Under the pieces are notes generated by a model. It was given only the letters and a program-made list of their open reading frames with translations. It was not told the DNA's origin and did no database searches. A stretch of 64,000 nt of DNA. Source: JAFEDN01 sp963844565 (GTDB taxonomy: Bacteria > Pseudomonadota > Gammaproteobacteria > Coxiellales > Coxiellaceae). The DNA is taken from positions 372,001 to 436,000 of the forward strand of contig CAWJON010000001.1 in NCBI GenBank assembly GCA_963844565.1, given 5' to 3'. Within the stretch, counting starts at the first letter, position 1. Each line of letters begins with the position of its first letter. The position numbers were made by a program, and so were the translations under genes. Shown piece by piece: positions 44,437 through 53,673 of this stretch.

Positions 44437-46551
44437 ATGCAAAAGTTTAAAGGTAATCCATACTCCATTCTTCAAGCGCCAGTATCAACTCCCGAATCTA
44501 AGAAGAAAACCTCGCCGGAGATAAAACAGAATCCACAACCTATCCCGGAACAGCCAATAGCACAGGCAGTCAAGAAAGAAACTCAAGAAGAAGCGCCGGT
44601 CAGTCAGGAAGTACAGACCTGGGATGCGTTTGATTCCGATGATGAAAATGAAAAAACCGCTAACAAACTTTCAAAATCGCAAAAAAAACATTTAAGAAAC
44701 AAAAATAAATTAAAAACAGGCTTATCCGCTCCAAGTATATCTCAAACATTTCTACAGTTGCTCAGTTCAGTGCCAAATCAAGAGCGTAAAGTCATTTCTG
44801 TTAGTTCTCCACTTTCTGATACGACATCTATTTCTAATTTACCAACATTATCCGAATCTATTTCCGAAGTTCCGTCCCCCGCTTCTTCACCTGATATCAA
44901 GAATTTAAGTGAACTGGAAAAAAAGGAAATTAAAGAAAAAAAAGAACAACCTAATGTATGGAAACCGATGCTGGAATTGGAAGACATTATTTTTTCTGAT
45001 GAAATAAATCTTTTACTGTCAGAATTAAGTAAATTTGATCAATCCAGCCTTAAATTTTACATTAAAGGCGGTTTTCCGCGCGATACCTATTTAGATATTC
45101 TTCCCAATGACGTTGATATCGTGGTGATTATAAAATCAGATGACCCAGATATTGAGATGGCTCTTGTTCATGTACTGAAAGAAAAATTTAACGCGTTTCA
45201 AAATCCATACGATAAAAATATTTATACTACAAAAAGTATCGTTAGCGCCGATATTACGATTGCTCGCGCCGATTACAAAAAACCAGATGCTAAATGTAAT
45301 GGATTTATTATCATTCCTTCACCTATCCCAGGCAATAGCACGTATCAAGGTGACGAAAATTATCAAGCTTTTAAAGGCGTATTTGGATTTCCTGTCAAAT
45401 ATTTTAAAGACAGTAAGCACGCATCTGAGTATTTAGAGAAGAGCATATTAGAAACTCCGGGATCTCCTGATGAAGATTTTCTCGAAGACCCCGTTCGTAT
45501 GCTTCGATTCTGCCGTTTTACCACTTCAAAACCACTAAAAATAGGCACGGAAGAAAAAAAAGCCATGGCCCATCTTAACAAAGAACTGAGTATCAGAAAA
45601 ATAGTGGCGGATACTCATCTTTTTGGGCGGGTTTATTCAGAGCTTAATAAAATAGAGCCTCATCAGCAGGCAGATTATTTAGCGGTGCTTAATTCAAGAA
45701 ATCTGCTCTGCCAATTGTTTGCTGGAAATTTTCATGATACACAGCAAGCAACCTATCCTTTTAATCTTAAAAATTTAAATTATTTTATAAATAATTTTCA
45801 CTTAAGGGATTTATTTCAATTGCATTGCGTCGGGTTTGGTTTTAAAAAGAATAGGAATGGTCTTTATATCCTATGGTCAAAAAATCAAACACTTTTTTTT
45901 AGCAAACCTAAAAATAGTTTAATCTTAATGCAATTTTGTCTCAGTTATGGGATTCAATTTCCTTTGGAATTAATAAAAAAAATATTTGCACAAGGAAAAT
46001 TTTCTTCAGCGTTCATTAAAGATAGTTGGGGAGACTTAACTCGTTCCTTAAGAACGTTATTATTGAATGAAAATGCGCTGGCTAATTTTAAATTGTTAAG
46101 GGACAGTGGAATATTTGGATTTCTATTTCCTAAGGCCAATGCAATAATTGATAAAAGTAAATACCATGAAGATTATATCCATGAAATTTTAACTAATACC
46201 CAATCTGCTTCAAGGCCAAGTATCAGTTTTATTTATAGGCATTTTTTAGCTTTGGAGGTCGCGAATACCGCAGACAAACCCGAAGAAACGATTAAACAAC
46301 TTTCAGAATTATATGCTGGCCGATATCGTTCTATTATTGAGCCAATGAGTGAGGAAAACCAAAAACTATTGGTAGGAAGTATTACTACTTTGAAAACATT
46401 TTCTAAATCATTGTTGCCGAGAGAAGAAAAATCATCCGAAACAAGCAGTAAAACTCACACCCCAAAAATTTTCAAACCGCAAAGTTCTTTGCCGGCAGCT
46501 CATCAAAAACCAAAAGCGTCACAATCAGATCAAGGTTTGTCTATTTCTTGA
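44437..46551 (+). CDS. Large protein with a poly(A) polymerase/CCA-type nucleotidyltransferase domain
   Basis: 704 residues. The first ~180 are disordered: rich in Pro, Glu, Ser and Lys (STPESKKKTSPEIKQNPQP, SPASSPDI). The middle has KGGFPRDTYLD (about 210) and NDVDIVV with Asp225 and Asp227, the class II nucleotidyltransferase head, then EDPVRMLRFCRF, the helix that follows in tRNA CCA and poly(A) polymerases. The ending ~100 residues are again low complexity. The long tails are not found in housekeeping PcnB or Cca, so this could be a secreted effector that acts on RNA or nucleotides; that is inference. Its 3' end overlaps the convergent next gene by 22 bases. Confidence 0.82.
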   Translation: MQKFKGNPYSILQAPVSTPESKKKTSPEIKQNPQPIPEQPIAQAVKKETQEEAPVSQEVQTWDAFDSDDENEKTANKLSKSQKKHLRNKNKLKTGLSAPSISQTFLQLLSSVPNQERKVISVSSPLSDTTSISNLPTLSESISEVPSPASSPDIKNLSELEKKEIKEKKEQPNVWKPMLELEDIIFSDEINLLLSELSKFDQSSLKFYIKGGFPRDTYLDILPNDVDIVVIIKSDDPDIEMALVHVLKEKFNAFQNPYDKNIYTTKSIVSADITIARADYKKPDAKCNGFIIIPSPIPGNSTYQGDENYQAFKGVFGFPVKYFKDSKHASEYLEKSILETPGSPDEDFLEDPVRMLRFCRFTTSKPLKIGTEEKKAMAHLNKELSIRKIVADTHLFGRVYSELNKIEPHQQADYLAVLNSRNLLCQLFAGNFHDTQQATYPFNLKNLNYFINNFHLRDLFQLHCVGFGFKKNRNGLYILWSKNQTLFFSKPKNSLILMQFCLSYGIQFPLELIKKIFAQGKFSSAFIKDSWGDLTRSLRTLLLNENALANFKLLRDSGIFGFLFPKANAIIDKSKYHEDYIHEILTNTQSASRPSISFIYRHFLALEVANTADKPEETIKQLSELYAGRYRSIIEPMSEENQKLLVGSITTLKTFSKSLLPREEKSSETSSKTHTPKIFKPQSSLPAAHQKPKASQSDQGLSIS

Positions 46552-47486
46552 AAAATTTCTTCCAACGTCTTGGCGTCTAAAATTCTTTCACCCCAAGACA
46601 AAAGTGTTTCAGCATCAGCCTGCTCAATGCGTTTTAAGTAGGATTCAGGGACTTGGTTAAAGCGATATTTCAACTGTCGAGTAAAAAGAGCTACTTCACC
46701 TTGATGAATCCCGTGCTGTTCAAACTCTTGTGCTAATGTCATTACTTCAACTCCTAGTTGGGGCGATAAATACTGATGCATTTTTTCTAAAAACAATTCT
46801 CTGCCTTTTGTATCTGCACCATTTAATACATATTTTATCACAATTTTTCCCAGAGAAAAACCTGCCGCATCTGTTCGCTCTATCGTGTGTATCCAAGGCA
46901 GAAATTTGTCTAAAAATCCTTTGAAATCAATTATTCTTCTGTTCTTCAGCGCAAATTCGATCAATCCTGACCATTGTCGGCGACTGAGGTCTTCATCAGG
47001 TAATTTTTGAATATCCAATAGTCGGGCAGGACTAGTCAACCATTCTTTTGCCAGCTTGCCATGCTCACCAAATAAAGCAAACAAATCAACTGATGCTTTC
47101 CAAGGCTGATCTCCATTGTATACAACAAAAGGATAGATCAACGGTAAAGGCTGGTCAGGGTATTGCTTCAAATGTCTTTCCATCAATCTCACCCGATAAA
47201 CTAATAATCTAAAAGCAATCAAAGGATCAATTTTACTCTGATGTTCCAGGAGCAAATAAATGTAAGCGTTAGTTTCTCCCAGGGATGCGCTAAACACAAT
47301 ATCAGCTTCAGTTGCTTTATAAGACTCATCAATAAAGGAATGATTTTCTAATTTTAGCAAACGAAGATTAATCAGTTTTAAAAGATTCCCAGGTAAATGG
47401 GCGGAGAGAAATTCATAGGCGACACGTGGTTCTTCCATTGACAGCCGAAATAACTTGTCATGTGGGTGATGGATAACAGTAACCAT
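46530..47486 (-). CDS. Rpn-family putative nuclease (PD-(D/E)XK, transposase_31)
   Basis: 318 residues. The N-terminal HHPHDKLFRLSMEEPRVAYE, then LPGNLLKLINLRLLKLENHS and the catalytic-like ADIVFSA...YIYLLLEHQSK (Asp, Glu-x-Gln) and RLLVYRVRLMERH match Rpn/YhgA-type recombination-promoting nucleases. The C-terminal ~100 residues (LAQEFEQHGIHQGE, RQLKYRFNQVPESYLKRI) are also typical. GAGG 5 bases before the ATG. These proteins are often many-copy accessory genes. It converges on the nucleotidyltransferase gene with a 22-base overlap. Confidence 0.9.
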   Translation of the reverse strand: MVTVIHHPHDKLFRLSMEEPRVAYEFLSAHLPGNLLKLINLRLLKLENHSFIDESYKATEADIVFSASLGETNAYIYLLLEHQSKIDPLIAFRLLVYRVRLMERHLKQYPDQPLPLIYPFVVYNGDQPWKASVDLFALFGEHGKLAKEWLTSPARLLDIQKLPDEDLSRRQWSGLIEFALKNRRIIDFKGFLDKFLPWIHTIERTDAAGFSLGKIVIKYVLNGADTKGRELFLEKMHQYLSPQLGVEVMTLAQEFEQHGIHQGEVALFTRQLKYRFNQVPESYLKRIEQADAETLLSWGERILDAKTLEEIFQEIDKP

Positions 47487-47580
47487 AAAAGCCTCGTTTA
47501 AACAGTAACCACGAGATTACCCCAATTTTTTTAAGGCTTCATCCCCGTAAAAATATTCACTATTATGCGACGTGATTGCG

Positions 47581-49509
47581 TCATCCAGGCTGCAAAGTCA
47601 GTTCTGTTGGTGATTGGGCAGGTACAGAGAGGGGAGCTGCAATTGAAAGGGTTTTATCAGCATTAATGCCCAATTTAATAATTAATTTAGCCGGTGTTTT
47701 ATCCGGTATTTGTCTCAGCTGATTTTCTGACACCGGCGATGGCGGAACATAAATGTAACTTTCGTCGTCGGTAATAATTTGCAGTAAGGCCGCCAGGATT
47801 TTATCTAGCTGTTCTTCTTGAGAACCTAATTCCAAAAAGGCATTCAGCTTCCCGGATTGAATGGCGTGTACAATTTTCCAGGTTGCTAAATTTCCCAATT
47901 TTCCGCCACGGCTTAAACTTTCATATCCTTCCATGAGTGTTGTATATTGAGTGGTGATTCCATCTCTAAAAGACTGATAGAAATCGACCGCTTTTTCCCA
48001 ATAAGTGGATTCAAACTTGATTTCAGATTTTTCTGCTAAAATTAAATTTTTTTGCGCAATCGCGGCTTTTCGCGCCAAACGCTCGATGAATAAAGGCGAC
48101 TGAAAGCCGACACCAAAAACGCGGGCAACTTTGGTATATTCACGTCGCCTGACAATAGTCTGTTCTAACAGAATGGGTTGCGTCACGATATCCACTACTA
48201 ATTTAGCAGTTGGGCCAACCATGGGAAGAGCATTAACTAAACCACTGGTTCCATTGATGACGTGCTCTTTATAACTGGTCGACATTTGCGTGACGCCGCC
48301 AGCGACGCTGCGAGCGCCGGTGATGATAAAAGTTAATTGCTCCGCCATCATTTCTTGATAAGCCGCCAGTGTGCTGGGATGAAATTGTTTGATAAACGCG
48401 CGTTCAGCTTTCGCGATTGAATCTTGATCCCAGCGTTTATCATTAATTTCCTTAAATTCCACAATAAAATGTTCCAATTTTTCCATCTCGGTGGATTTGC
48501 AATCGAAAGATTTAACGCCGGGCTCAACAATTATTTTTTTAAACTCTTCAAGTTCTAATTTTTCCTCAGCAGGCAAAGCAGGCAAGCTAGTAATTTCTTG
48601 ACTGGAAACAATTTTAAATGGATGAGTCAATACTCTTAATTCAAGCGGAACAACGGGAATATTTTTATCGCGCTTAATTTGATTGCTTAAATCCCGTAAA
48701 TAAGCGGCATGCAAATAAATATTATTTTTAACTTGTGGAAACGTAAGAGGCTTTCCAACTTTTTTACAAGTTAAGACAAAATAATCCAGCGCCAGACGGA
48801 CTAATCGACAATCGCCACTGATTTTTGGTAGATCCGTTACAAAGCGTTCAATAAACCCTGGTTTTTTTAACAATAAAACCAGCAATTTATTTTGACCGGC
48901 TTCTGGTCCCTCGTTTAAACAATGTCTGTCTGGAAAAAATGAATTTCCTTCTTCATCTTTTAATGCAGCCAGAATGGATAGGCCGTAGATAAACGTTGAA
49001 AACGTATTTTTAAATTTTTTATTTTGTTTTAATTCTTTGAAAATGTCTTCTAAATAGGAAAAACCTTGAGGCTTATTAAAACTTGCCATGCAGTAATAGT
49101 ATGCACTTAAAAAATACTTAGTGTTAATACAGGCATAAATTTGTGATGCTCCAGCATAAATTTGAGAAAGGTAATCAAACGTTGTGCCAAATAAATTTGT
49201 CAAATGATAAAAATAATTGGTTGGTTTGGTTTCTTGATATCTTAGAATATCCATTTTTAATACATTAATATTGAAATTTAATGCGCCCAGTATTTTTTCC
49301 GATTGTCTTCTAGCTTCGCTTGTCGCCAGAAAAGAAGGAAAAGCAGAGTATGCCCAATGCATCCACACCTCGTTTGCTTTATCTTGGTTCCCATCAGCCC
49401 AATATCTTGCGCATCGAAGTGCATTGACATAATCTTTCCCAATAATCTCATCAAACTCTTGTTCGGATAAATCCTTATGAGGCGAGCCTTTGCCTTCTTG
49501 TTCTTTCAT
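47581..49509 (-). CDS. Hypothetical protein sharing an N-terminal domain with the giant protein at 54.7 kb
   Basis: 642 residues, no named family. Residues ~20-270 align by eye with residues ~25-280 of the giant protein: shared patterns are ALRCARYWADG / ALKSAKYYIES, FLSAYYYCMASF / FYHATYYYAYRI, ILAALKDEEGNSFF / ILTSLKDEKGDFLL, NKLLVLLLKKPGFIERFV / NKLLEWFLKTTDFIPRFV. The C-terminal half is specific; it has a mildly hydrophobic stretch (about 425-450, SGLVNALPMVGPTAKLVV) and a helical region. AAGGA is 9 bases before the ATG. A 40-base gap separates it from a small gene upstream. An effector function is possible. Confidence 0.8.
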   Translation of the reverse strand: MKEQEGKGSPHKDLSEQEFDEIIGKDYVNALRCARYWADGNQDKANEVWMHWAYSAFPSFLATSEARRQSEKILGALNFNINVLKMDILRYQETKPTNYFYHLTNLFGTTFDYLSQIYAGASQIYACINTKYFLSAYYYCMASFNKPQGFSYLEDIFKELKQNKKFKNTFSTFIYGLSILAALKDEEGNSFFPDRHCLNEGPEAGQNKLLVLLLKKPGFIERFVTDLPKISGDCRLVRLALDYFVLTCKKVGKPLTFPQVKNNIYLHAAYLRDLSNQIKRDKNIPVVPLELRVLTHPFKIVSSQEITSLPALPAEEKLELEEFKKIIVEPGVKSFDCKSTEMEKLEHFIVEFKEINDKRWDQDSIAKAERAFIKQFHPSTLAAYQEMMAEQLTFIITGARSVAGGVTQMSTSYKEHVINGTSGLVNALPMVGPTAKLVVDIVTQPILLEQTIVRRREYTKVARVFGVGFQSPLFIERLARKAAIAQKNLILAEKSEIKFESTYWEKAVDFYQSFRDGITTQYTTLMEGYESLSRGGKLGNLATWKIVHAIQSGKLNAFLELGSQEEQLDKILAALLQIITDDESYIYVPPSPVSENQLRQIPDKTPAKLIIKLGINADKTLSIAAPLSVPAQSPTELTLQPG

Positions 49510-49550
49510 TCTTCTACATCCTTGTATGCTGCGTGGAAAGCCTAAGTCAT

Positions 49551-49799
49551 CTATGAAGTTTTATAATCCGTTCGGCATTGTGAAAACTGATCCATGGCCA
49601 ATTCGACCAAATCATCCAGCAAACACAAGTATTGATGCTGCGCCTCCGCAGGCAACGAAGCGATCTCTGCGCCGCCGGTGGCCATTAGCAACATAGATTT
49701 AGCTTTTTCTAAACAATCTTGAACAATTTCAGTCGGGGGTAAACCCCGGTGAGAACACAAGACGACATCAGAGTTTTCAGATACAATAATTTTAGCCAT
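49551..49799 (-). CDS. Small hypothetical protein, weakly DUF3077-like
   Basis: 82 residues; the ATG at 49799 has AGGAG 6 bases upstream. LCSHRGLPPTEIVQDCLEKA, KSMLLMATGG and YLCLLDDLVELAMDQF are reminiscent of DUF3077, small helical proteins of unknown function. Probably one helical bundle with no membrane part. It lies upstream of the 642-residue gene in the same direction and could be its chaperone or regulator; only the position suggests this. Confidence 0.7.
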   Translation of the reverse strand: MAKIIVSENSDVVLCSHRGLPPTEIVQDCLEKAKSMLLMATGGAEIASLPAEAQHQYLCLLDDLVELAMDQFSQCRTDYKTS

Positions 49800-50121
49800 G
49801 ATCAACTCCTAAGCTAAAGTTGGTTGTGGTCAGTCCTGTCGCGGTGTGAGTACCGCGGCGGGACGCTTTAAAAAAAGCCTACCCAGACTTCTTTATAATG
49901 GCCACATTATCAGAACTTTTTGTACAGAGCAACTTAAAAGAACAAAAAATCAGGCAAAAATCCATTATATTTTAGATTTTTTATTTCAAAATGTATAAAA
50001 AAGAAAAGTTATACATATTGGTCCGGTTCCAATAACTTTCGTCTGGAAGCGCGAAGCATTTATTTTCTTTATCACGTCATTGCACGGACGCAATAAAGAC
50101 GATTGAGCCGACAAAATAATC
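49800..50121. other. 322-base gap upstream of the small gene, hairpins only
   Basis: A hairpin lies at 49831-49863 (outer GTCC/GGAC, inner CGCGGT/ACCGCG), in the leader of the small gene at 49551-49799, and another at 50019-50037 (TATTGG/CCAATA). No open frame with a start signal was found. The promoter of the small gene must be here but is not clear. Confidence 0.45.
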
Positions 50122-51015
50122 TTAATTTAAAAGTTTTGCATCATTTGAATCATTTGAGTCATTTGTTGCATGAGTTGAGTTTAACCCTTCTGCCGATGGT
50201 TGGCGCGACCACACGCATTGCGACAAATATTCAACACATCCAGACTGGTGAGAATTACCAACGTGCAGTGGTAGATATGTCTCTACTTCTATATCTTCTT
50301 CTTCGGCTTCGTCGATTGGTTTAATCCCACACAATTCGAAAGCTTGTACTTTTGCATAGCAGTAATTGCTGCTACCAACGATCAGGGCCACTGATAACAT
50401 CGTTGCGGTCACAGAAGCATTATTACAGGTGCAAGCCACATAGACCCACTGCCAAATAGCGCCAGGAATGGCGCCATAGGAAATGCTTAGTCCTAGTTTT
50501 TTACTCGGATACGCTAGGGGATGATTCTTAGCTTGTTTTCGTTCTTTTTCATCAATCCATAAGGTGCCTAATGTAGTAATCAATTCTTGGAGGAATCCTT
50601 CTGCTATGCCGCTGAAAAGACCGGCAAAATAAGCGGCAGGGATAGGTTCGAATTTTTCTTCACCTATTCTTAATCCCAACGCCCCCGCGCTATTCCAGGT
50701 AGGAATTGCACAAGAGGCGGCGACTAAGGCAATCGCTTCTTTCTTTACTGCTATAGGTTGATTCGTACATTTGGAAATTGCCGCGCGAGTTAATAAAGTG
50801 GCCGACATGAGCAGGGTGGGGTAGAGCCACTGAGCATAAAATTGCTCATCAGGGTCTGTGTTGGGGCCTTGATTCCCAAATCCCCATTGGTTAAAGGTAA
50901 CATATGTCCAAGATAAATCACGCACGAAGTTATAAAATATTGCTGGGTTAGGCTGGGCTAATGTTTTTATGATGGTGTTAAATCCAGTTTTTAATAGAGT
51001 GGTAAATGCTTTCAT
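50122..51015 (-). CDS. Hypothetical multi-pass membrane protein
   Basis: 297 residues, no recognised family. Several moderately hydrophobic segments are present: about 66-85 (PTLLMSATLLTRAA), 93-113 (AIALVAASCAIPTWNSAGALG), 128-150 (YFAGLFSGIAEGFLQELITTLG) and 178-218 (GAIPGAIWQWVYVACTC, TATMLSVALIVGSS). The C-terminal ~70 residues are acidic and soluble (EAEEEDIEVE) and end with a short repeat, NDSNDSNDAK, encoded by nine-base repeats at 50136-50155. AAGGGG is 7 bases before the ATG. It is transcribed away from the prepilin gene at 51.3 kb. Confidence 0.75.
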   Translation of the reverse strand: MKAFTTLLKTGFNTIIKTLAQPNPAIFYNFVRDLSWTYVTFNQWGFGNQGPNTDPDEQFYAQWLYPTLLMSATLLTRAAISKCTNQPIAVKKEAIALVAASCAIPTWNSAGALGLRIGEEKFEPIPAAYFAGLFSGIAEGFLQELITTLGTLWIDEKERKQAKNHPLAYPSKKLGLSISYGAIPGAIWQWVYVACTCNNASVTATMLSVALIVGSSNYCYAKVQAFELCGIKPIDEAEEEDIEVETYLPLHVGNSHQSGCVEYLSQCVWSRQPSAEGLNSTHATNDSNDSNDAKLLN

Positions 51016-51235
51016 AGTTTCCCCTTAATTTTTGTTGATTAATATTTTTTTTAGCCTTGCGGTTTAAATCTTTACCAAAGTATCATACAAAAAAAATCAT
51101 TTTTGATCTATGAATATTTGCTGTCCCAAATGTTCAAATCAAACTTTATGTATCTTTTTGAAACCAGTTAAGACGCTTTTTTTAGAAAAATAATGAAAGT
51201 TTCAGTAGTTTAATCTTCATTTAAGAATTTTATGC

Positions 51236-51264
51236 TTGAAAAGCGACCTAAAATCATGTTAAAT
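51236..51264 (+). promoter_or_regulatory. Likely promoter of the prepilin/Cys-rich gene cluster
   Basis: TTGAAA at 51236-51241 and TTAAAT at 51259-51264, spaced by 17 bases and 41 bases before the prepilin start. The -10 element is one or two bases off consensus. Confidence 0.45.
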
Positions 51265-51304
51265 TCTTTACCACTTGGCATTATACAAAGACTAAAAATT
51301 CTCA

Positions 51305-52513
51305 ATGAAAAAAAATAGCGGATATACCTTAATTGAACTGTTGTTAGTGGTTGCAGTTATTGCCATGATTGCTGCCTTGGGCGTGAAAACCTATCGAGAC
51401 AAAGCGCAATCGGACCGTATCAACCTGGCCGCACTGGGCATGCAGCATGTTTTAGAATCCGCCATGTCGTACAATGTCGCTAATAAAGGCAATTGGCCGG
51501 ACCAAAACTGGAAAACCGGCGACTGTGTGGTCAGCAATGCAGCTGACAATCCATTTATCCAAACCTATTTACCCAATCAAAGTTATCAAAGTAATTTCGG
51601 CTCCCATTATTGCTGGTCCGGAAATGCACAAGACAATACACCCACCGCGCCATTATTTTGGGTAGCGATGCCGGTGCCCGGAAGCGATGCGCCAGAAGCC
51701 ACGGACCTGGCCAAACGCATTGCCGCGCGCTTGCCGAACGCCATTATCACCGATAACCCTTCCATTTCCAGCACCGGAGCGGACTACTGCAACAACAACC
51801 CATGCTATGTAAAAGCCGCTGTCGCCATTCCTTCGCAAACGACTAACAACAACAATGCTTTCTTATTGGTGGGTATGGGCTACTGCATGCCGCACGATCC
51901 AACCAAAAATGATTACACCACCGACCCCGACATCGGCCCACATTTTCCAGCGATTTCAGGTATCCCCGGCGGCGTACAGTGCATGCAATTAGCCGGCGAT
52001 TATAATGGTCAAACCGACGAACAGCGCCGCGCCCAATACGTGGTGAATTTTTCGTGTAGCAATCCCAATTCAACAGCGTATGTGTATGCACTGCCGAATT
52101 TTTTGACGACTCCAAGATATAATTCTTTAGATTATTATAACACTCAATATGGTGATTACAGTGCTTTTTTAGATAGATTACAAACACAGAGATTTGCAAG
52201 TGGTAGTAACCCAAATATTTGGGATACTTTGCCACAAGCCAATTCAAGCTGCGTTTCAATTATTAATTCACCTACACAATTTTCCTGTAGCTTTTCTATG
52301 GATGCAACAACCTTTCATATTGAAGGAAACCCCGCGGACCCAATTACTGAGACCCCCGGTTATTCAGTTACTCACACAGGTGGAGGTTGGAAAAATACAA
52401 CAGATAAATCTCCTCAAAACTCAGGAGCAATTGGCGCCACCTATATGGCCGCTTGCGTATCAAGCGCCAGCAAATTTTCAAAAGGAACTTTGAATCAGCA
52501 AGCCCGTTACTAA
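51305..52513 (+). CDS. Large type IV prepilin-like protein
   Basis: 402 residues. Leader MKKNSG, cleavage after Gly6, then YTLIELLLVVAVIAMIAALG with Glu at +5, a canonical class III signal and pilin helix; KTYRDKAQSDRINLAALGMQ follows. The soluble domain is long and Cys-rich (GDCVVSN, HYCWSG, YCNNNPC, GYCMPHD, GVQCMQL). The size fits a minor or tip pilin, like PilV of IncI pili, more than a shaft subunit. Base use changes at about 52,080: the part before is visibly GC-richer than the last ~430 bases, as if the C-terminal part came from another source. It begins a cluster with three Cys-rich membrane protein genes. Confidence 0.85.
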   Translation: MKKNSGYTLIELLLVVAVIAMIAALGVKTYRDKAQSDRINLAALGMQHVLESAMSYNVANKGNWPDQNWKTGDCVVSNAADNPFIQTYLPNQSYQSNFGSHYCWSGNAQDNTPTAPLFWVAMPVPGSDAPEATDLAKRIAARLPNAIITDNPSISSTGADYCNNNPCYVKAAVAIPSQTTNNNNAFLLVGMGYCMPHDPTKNDYTTDPDIGPHFPAISGIPGGVQCMQLAGDYNGQTDEQRRAQYVVNFSCSNPNSTAYVYALPNFLTTPRYNSLDYYNTQYGDYSAFLDRLQTQRFASGSNPNIWDTLPQANSSCVSIINSPTQFSCSFSMDATTFHIEGNPADPITETPGYSVTHTGGGWKNTTDKSPQNSGAIGATYMAACVSSASKFSKGTLNQQARY

Positions 52514-52554
52514 TTCATATAAATAAAAAGGAAATCAATAAAAAGGAAGGCTTT

Positions 52555-53112
52555 ATGAGATCACTCAAATGGACGATGTTGATGATGGCAGTTGTGACTC
52601 AGCAGGGAAAAATAGTCGCTGAACATCCCAGCACTTCACCCGTTATGCCGGATTTGAGTGATCCTTGTAACGTTGGCGGTGACATTTATAATCAATGTAA
52701 TAGTGAAGTATCTACAGATTATGAAATGAAGACCTGTATGGAAAAAACAGATACTTATTCAGATAGAGCAGGTGTTCCGTGTTGTTCTGTAGCTGATCCA
52801 GAAGTTCAATATGTAGTTTGCGAAACACCGAAACCAGATAAAAAAGCTTTATATATCGCTGCAACGGTTGGTCCTTTTGCCACGATGGTTAGTTGTATTG
52901 CTGCAGTATGTTGTTGGAAAAACCGAAATAAACTAAAACTGTTTTTAACAGTAAGAGATTTTCATCAATATCAGGCGCAACAACAAATTAATGTCACCAC
53001 ATCATTACTATCTGACTCACAACATATAACGGCAGTATTTAATTCAGAGAATACAAAGGGAACACAACCTCAACCTACGCAACTCAATCAGCAGATTCAG
53101 TTGTTAATGTAA
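52555..53112 (+). CDS. Cys-rich membrane protein, first of three tandem paralogues
   Basis: 185 residues from the ATG at 52555 (AAGGAAGG upstream). Signal-like N-terminus (MRSLKWTMLMMAVVTQQG), a short outer domain with the family pattern DPCNVGGDIYNQC, KTCMEKTDTYSDRAGVPCC and VVCETP, then a membrane helix (about 100-125, ALYIAATVGPFATMVSCIAAVCC) followed by WKNRNKLK and a hydrophilic tail. The eight or so cysteines before the helix would form disulfides outside the cytoplasm. No known family. Gap of 41 bases after the prepilin gene. Confidence 0.8.
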   Translation: MRSLKWTMLMMAVVTQQGKIVAEHPSTSPVMPDLSDPCNVGGDIYNQCNSEVSTDYEMKTCMEKTDTYSDRAGVPCCSVADPEVQYVVCETPKPDKKALYIAATVGPFATMVSCIAAVCCWKNRNKLKLFLTVRDFHQYQAQQQINVTTSLLSDSQHITAVFNSENTKGTQPQPTQLNQQIQLLM

Positions 53113-53154
53113 GAAAATACCAAGGAAGAAATATGTGTAAAAGGAGAAAATTAC

Positions 53155-53673
53155 ATGCGGTTCAACCCTCATCTTAATAAAAAAACTGCTTTAATTAGTT
53201 TACTTTTGCTTAATTCCGGCGCCATTGATAGTGTTGTTGCCGATCAGAAAAATGTAAGTAAAGTGGAAATGCCAGCAGTTGATGATCCTTGTAATGTTGG
53301 AGTGAATATTTACTCATATTGCCAAAATGCAACTAAAAATATACCAACTAATTTCCATGATTGTATGGAGAAAATAGATATTTATTCAACTAGAGCTGGC
53401 GATAAATGTTGTCCAGACCCAGATCCTAAAAAAGATTATTACGACTGCGAGCCCGTCCCTGAAGATAAAAGAGCCTTGTATATTGCTTCCACGGTAGGAC
53501 CCTTTGCCGCCGTCTTAGGATGCATGGCTTCGATTTGTTGTTGGAAGAATAGAAATAAATTAAAGGAATTTGTAACGTTTAGATTTTTTCATGAATATAA
53601 TGTCCATAACGAACAGTTAAGGCAAACGGTAACGCCTCTGATTTCCGATTCAACGGTGATTAATCAATTGTGA
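53155..53673 (+). CDS. Cys-rich membrane protein, second paralogue
   Basis: 172 residues. Signal peptide about 1-29 (ALISLLLLNSGAIDSVVA-D). The outer domain repeats the pattern: DPCNVGVNIYSYC, DCMEKIDIYSTRAGDKCC, PDPDPKKDYYDCEP. The membrane helix (LYIASTVGPFAAVLGCMASICC) and the WKNRNKLKEF block match the first paralogue nearly residue for residue; only the cytoplasmic tail differs. AAAGGAG is 8 bases before the ATG. Function unknown. Confidence 0.8.
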   Translation: MRFNPHLNKKTALISLLLLNSGAIDSVVADQKNVSKVEMPAVDDPCNVGVNIYSYCQNATKNIPTNFHDCMEKIDIYSTRAGDKCCPDPDPKKDYYDCEPVPEDKRALYIASTVGPFAAVLGCMASICCWKNRNKLKEFVTFRFFHEYNVHNEQLRQTVTPLISDSTVINQL

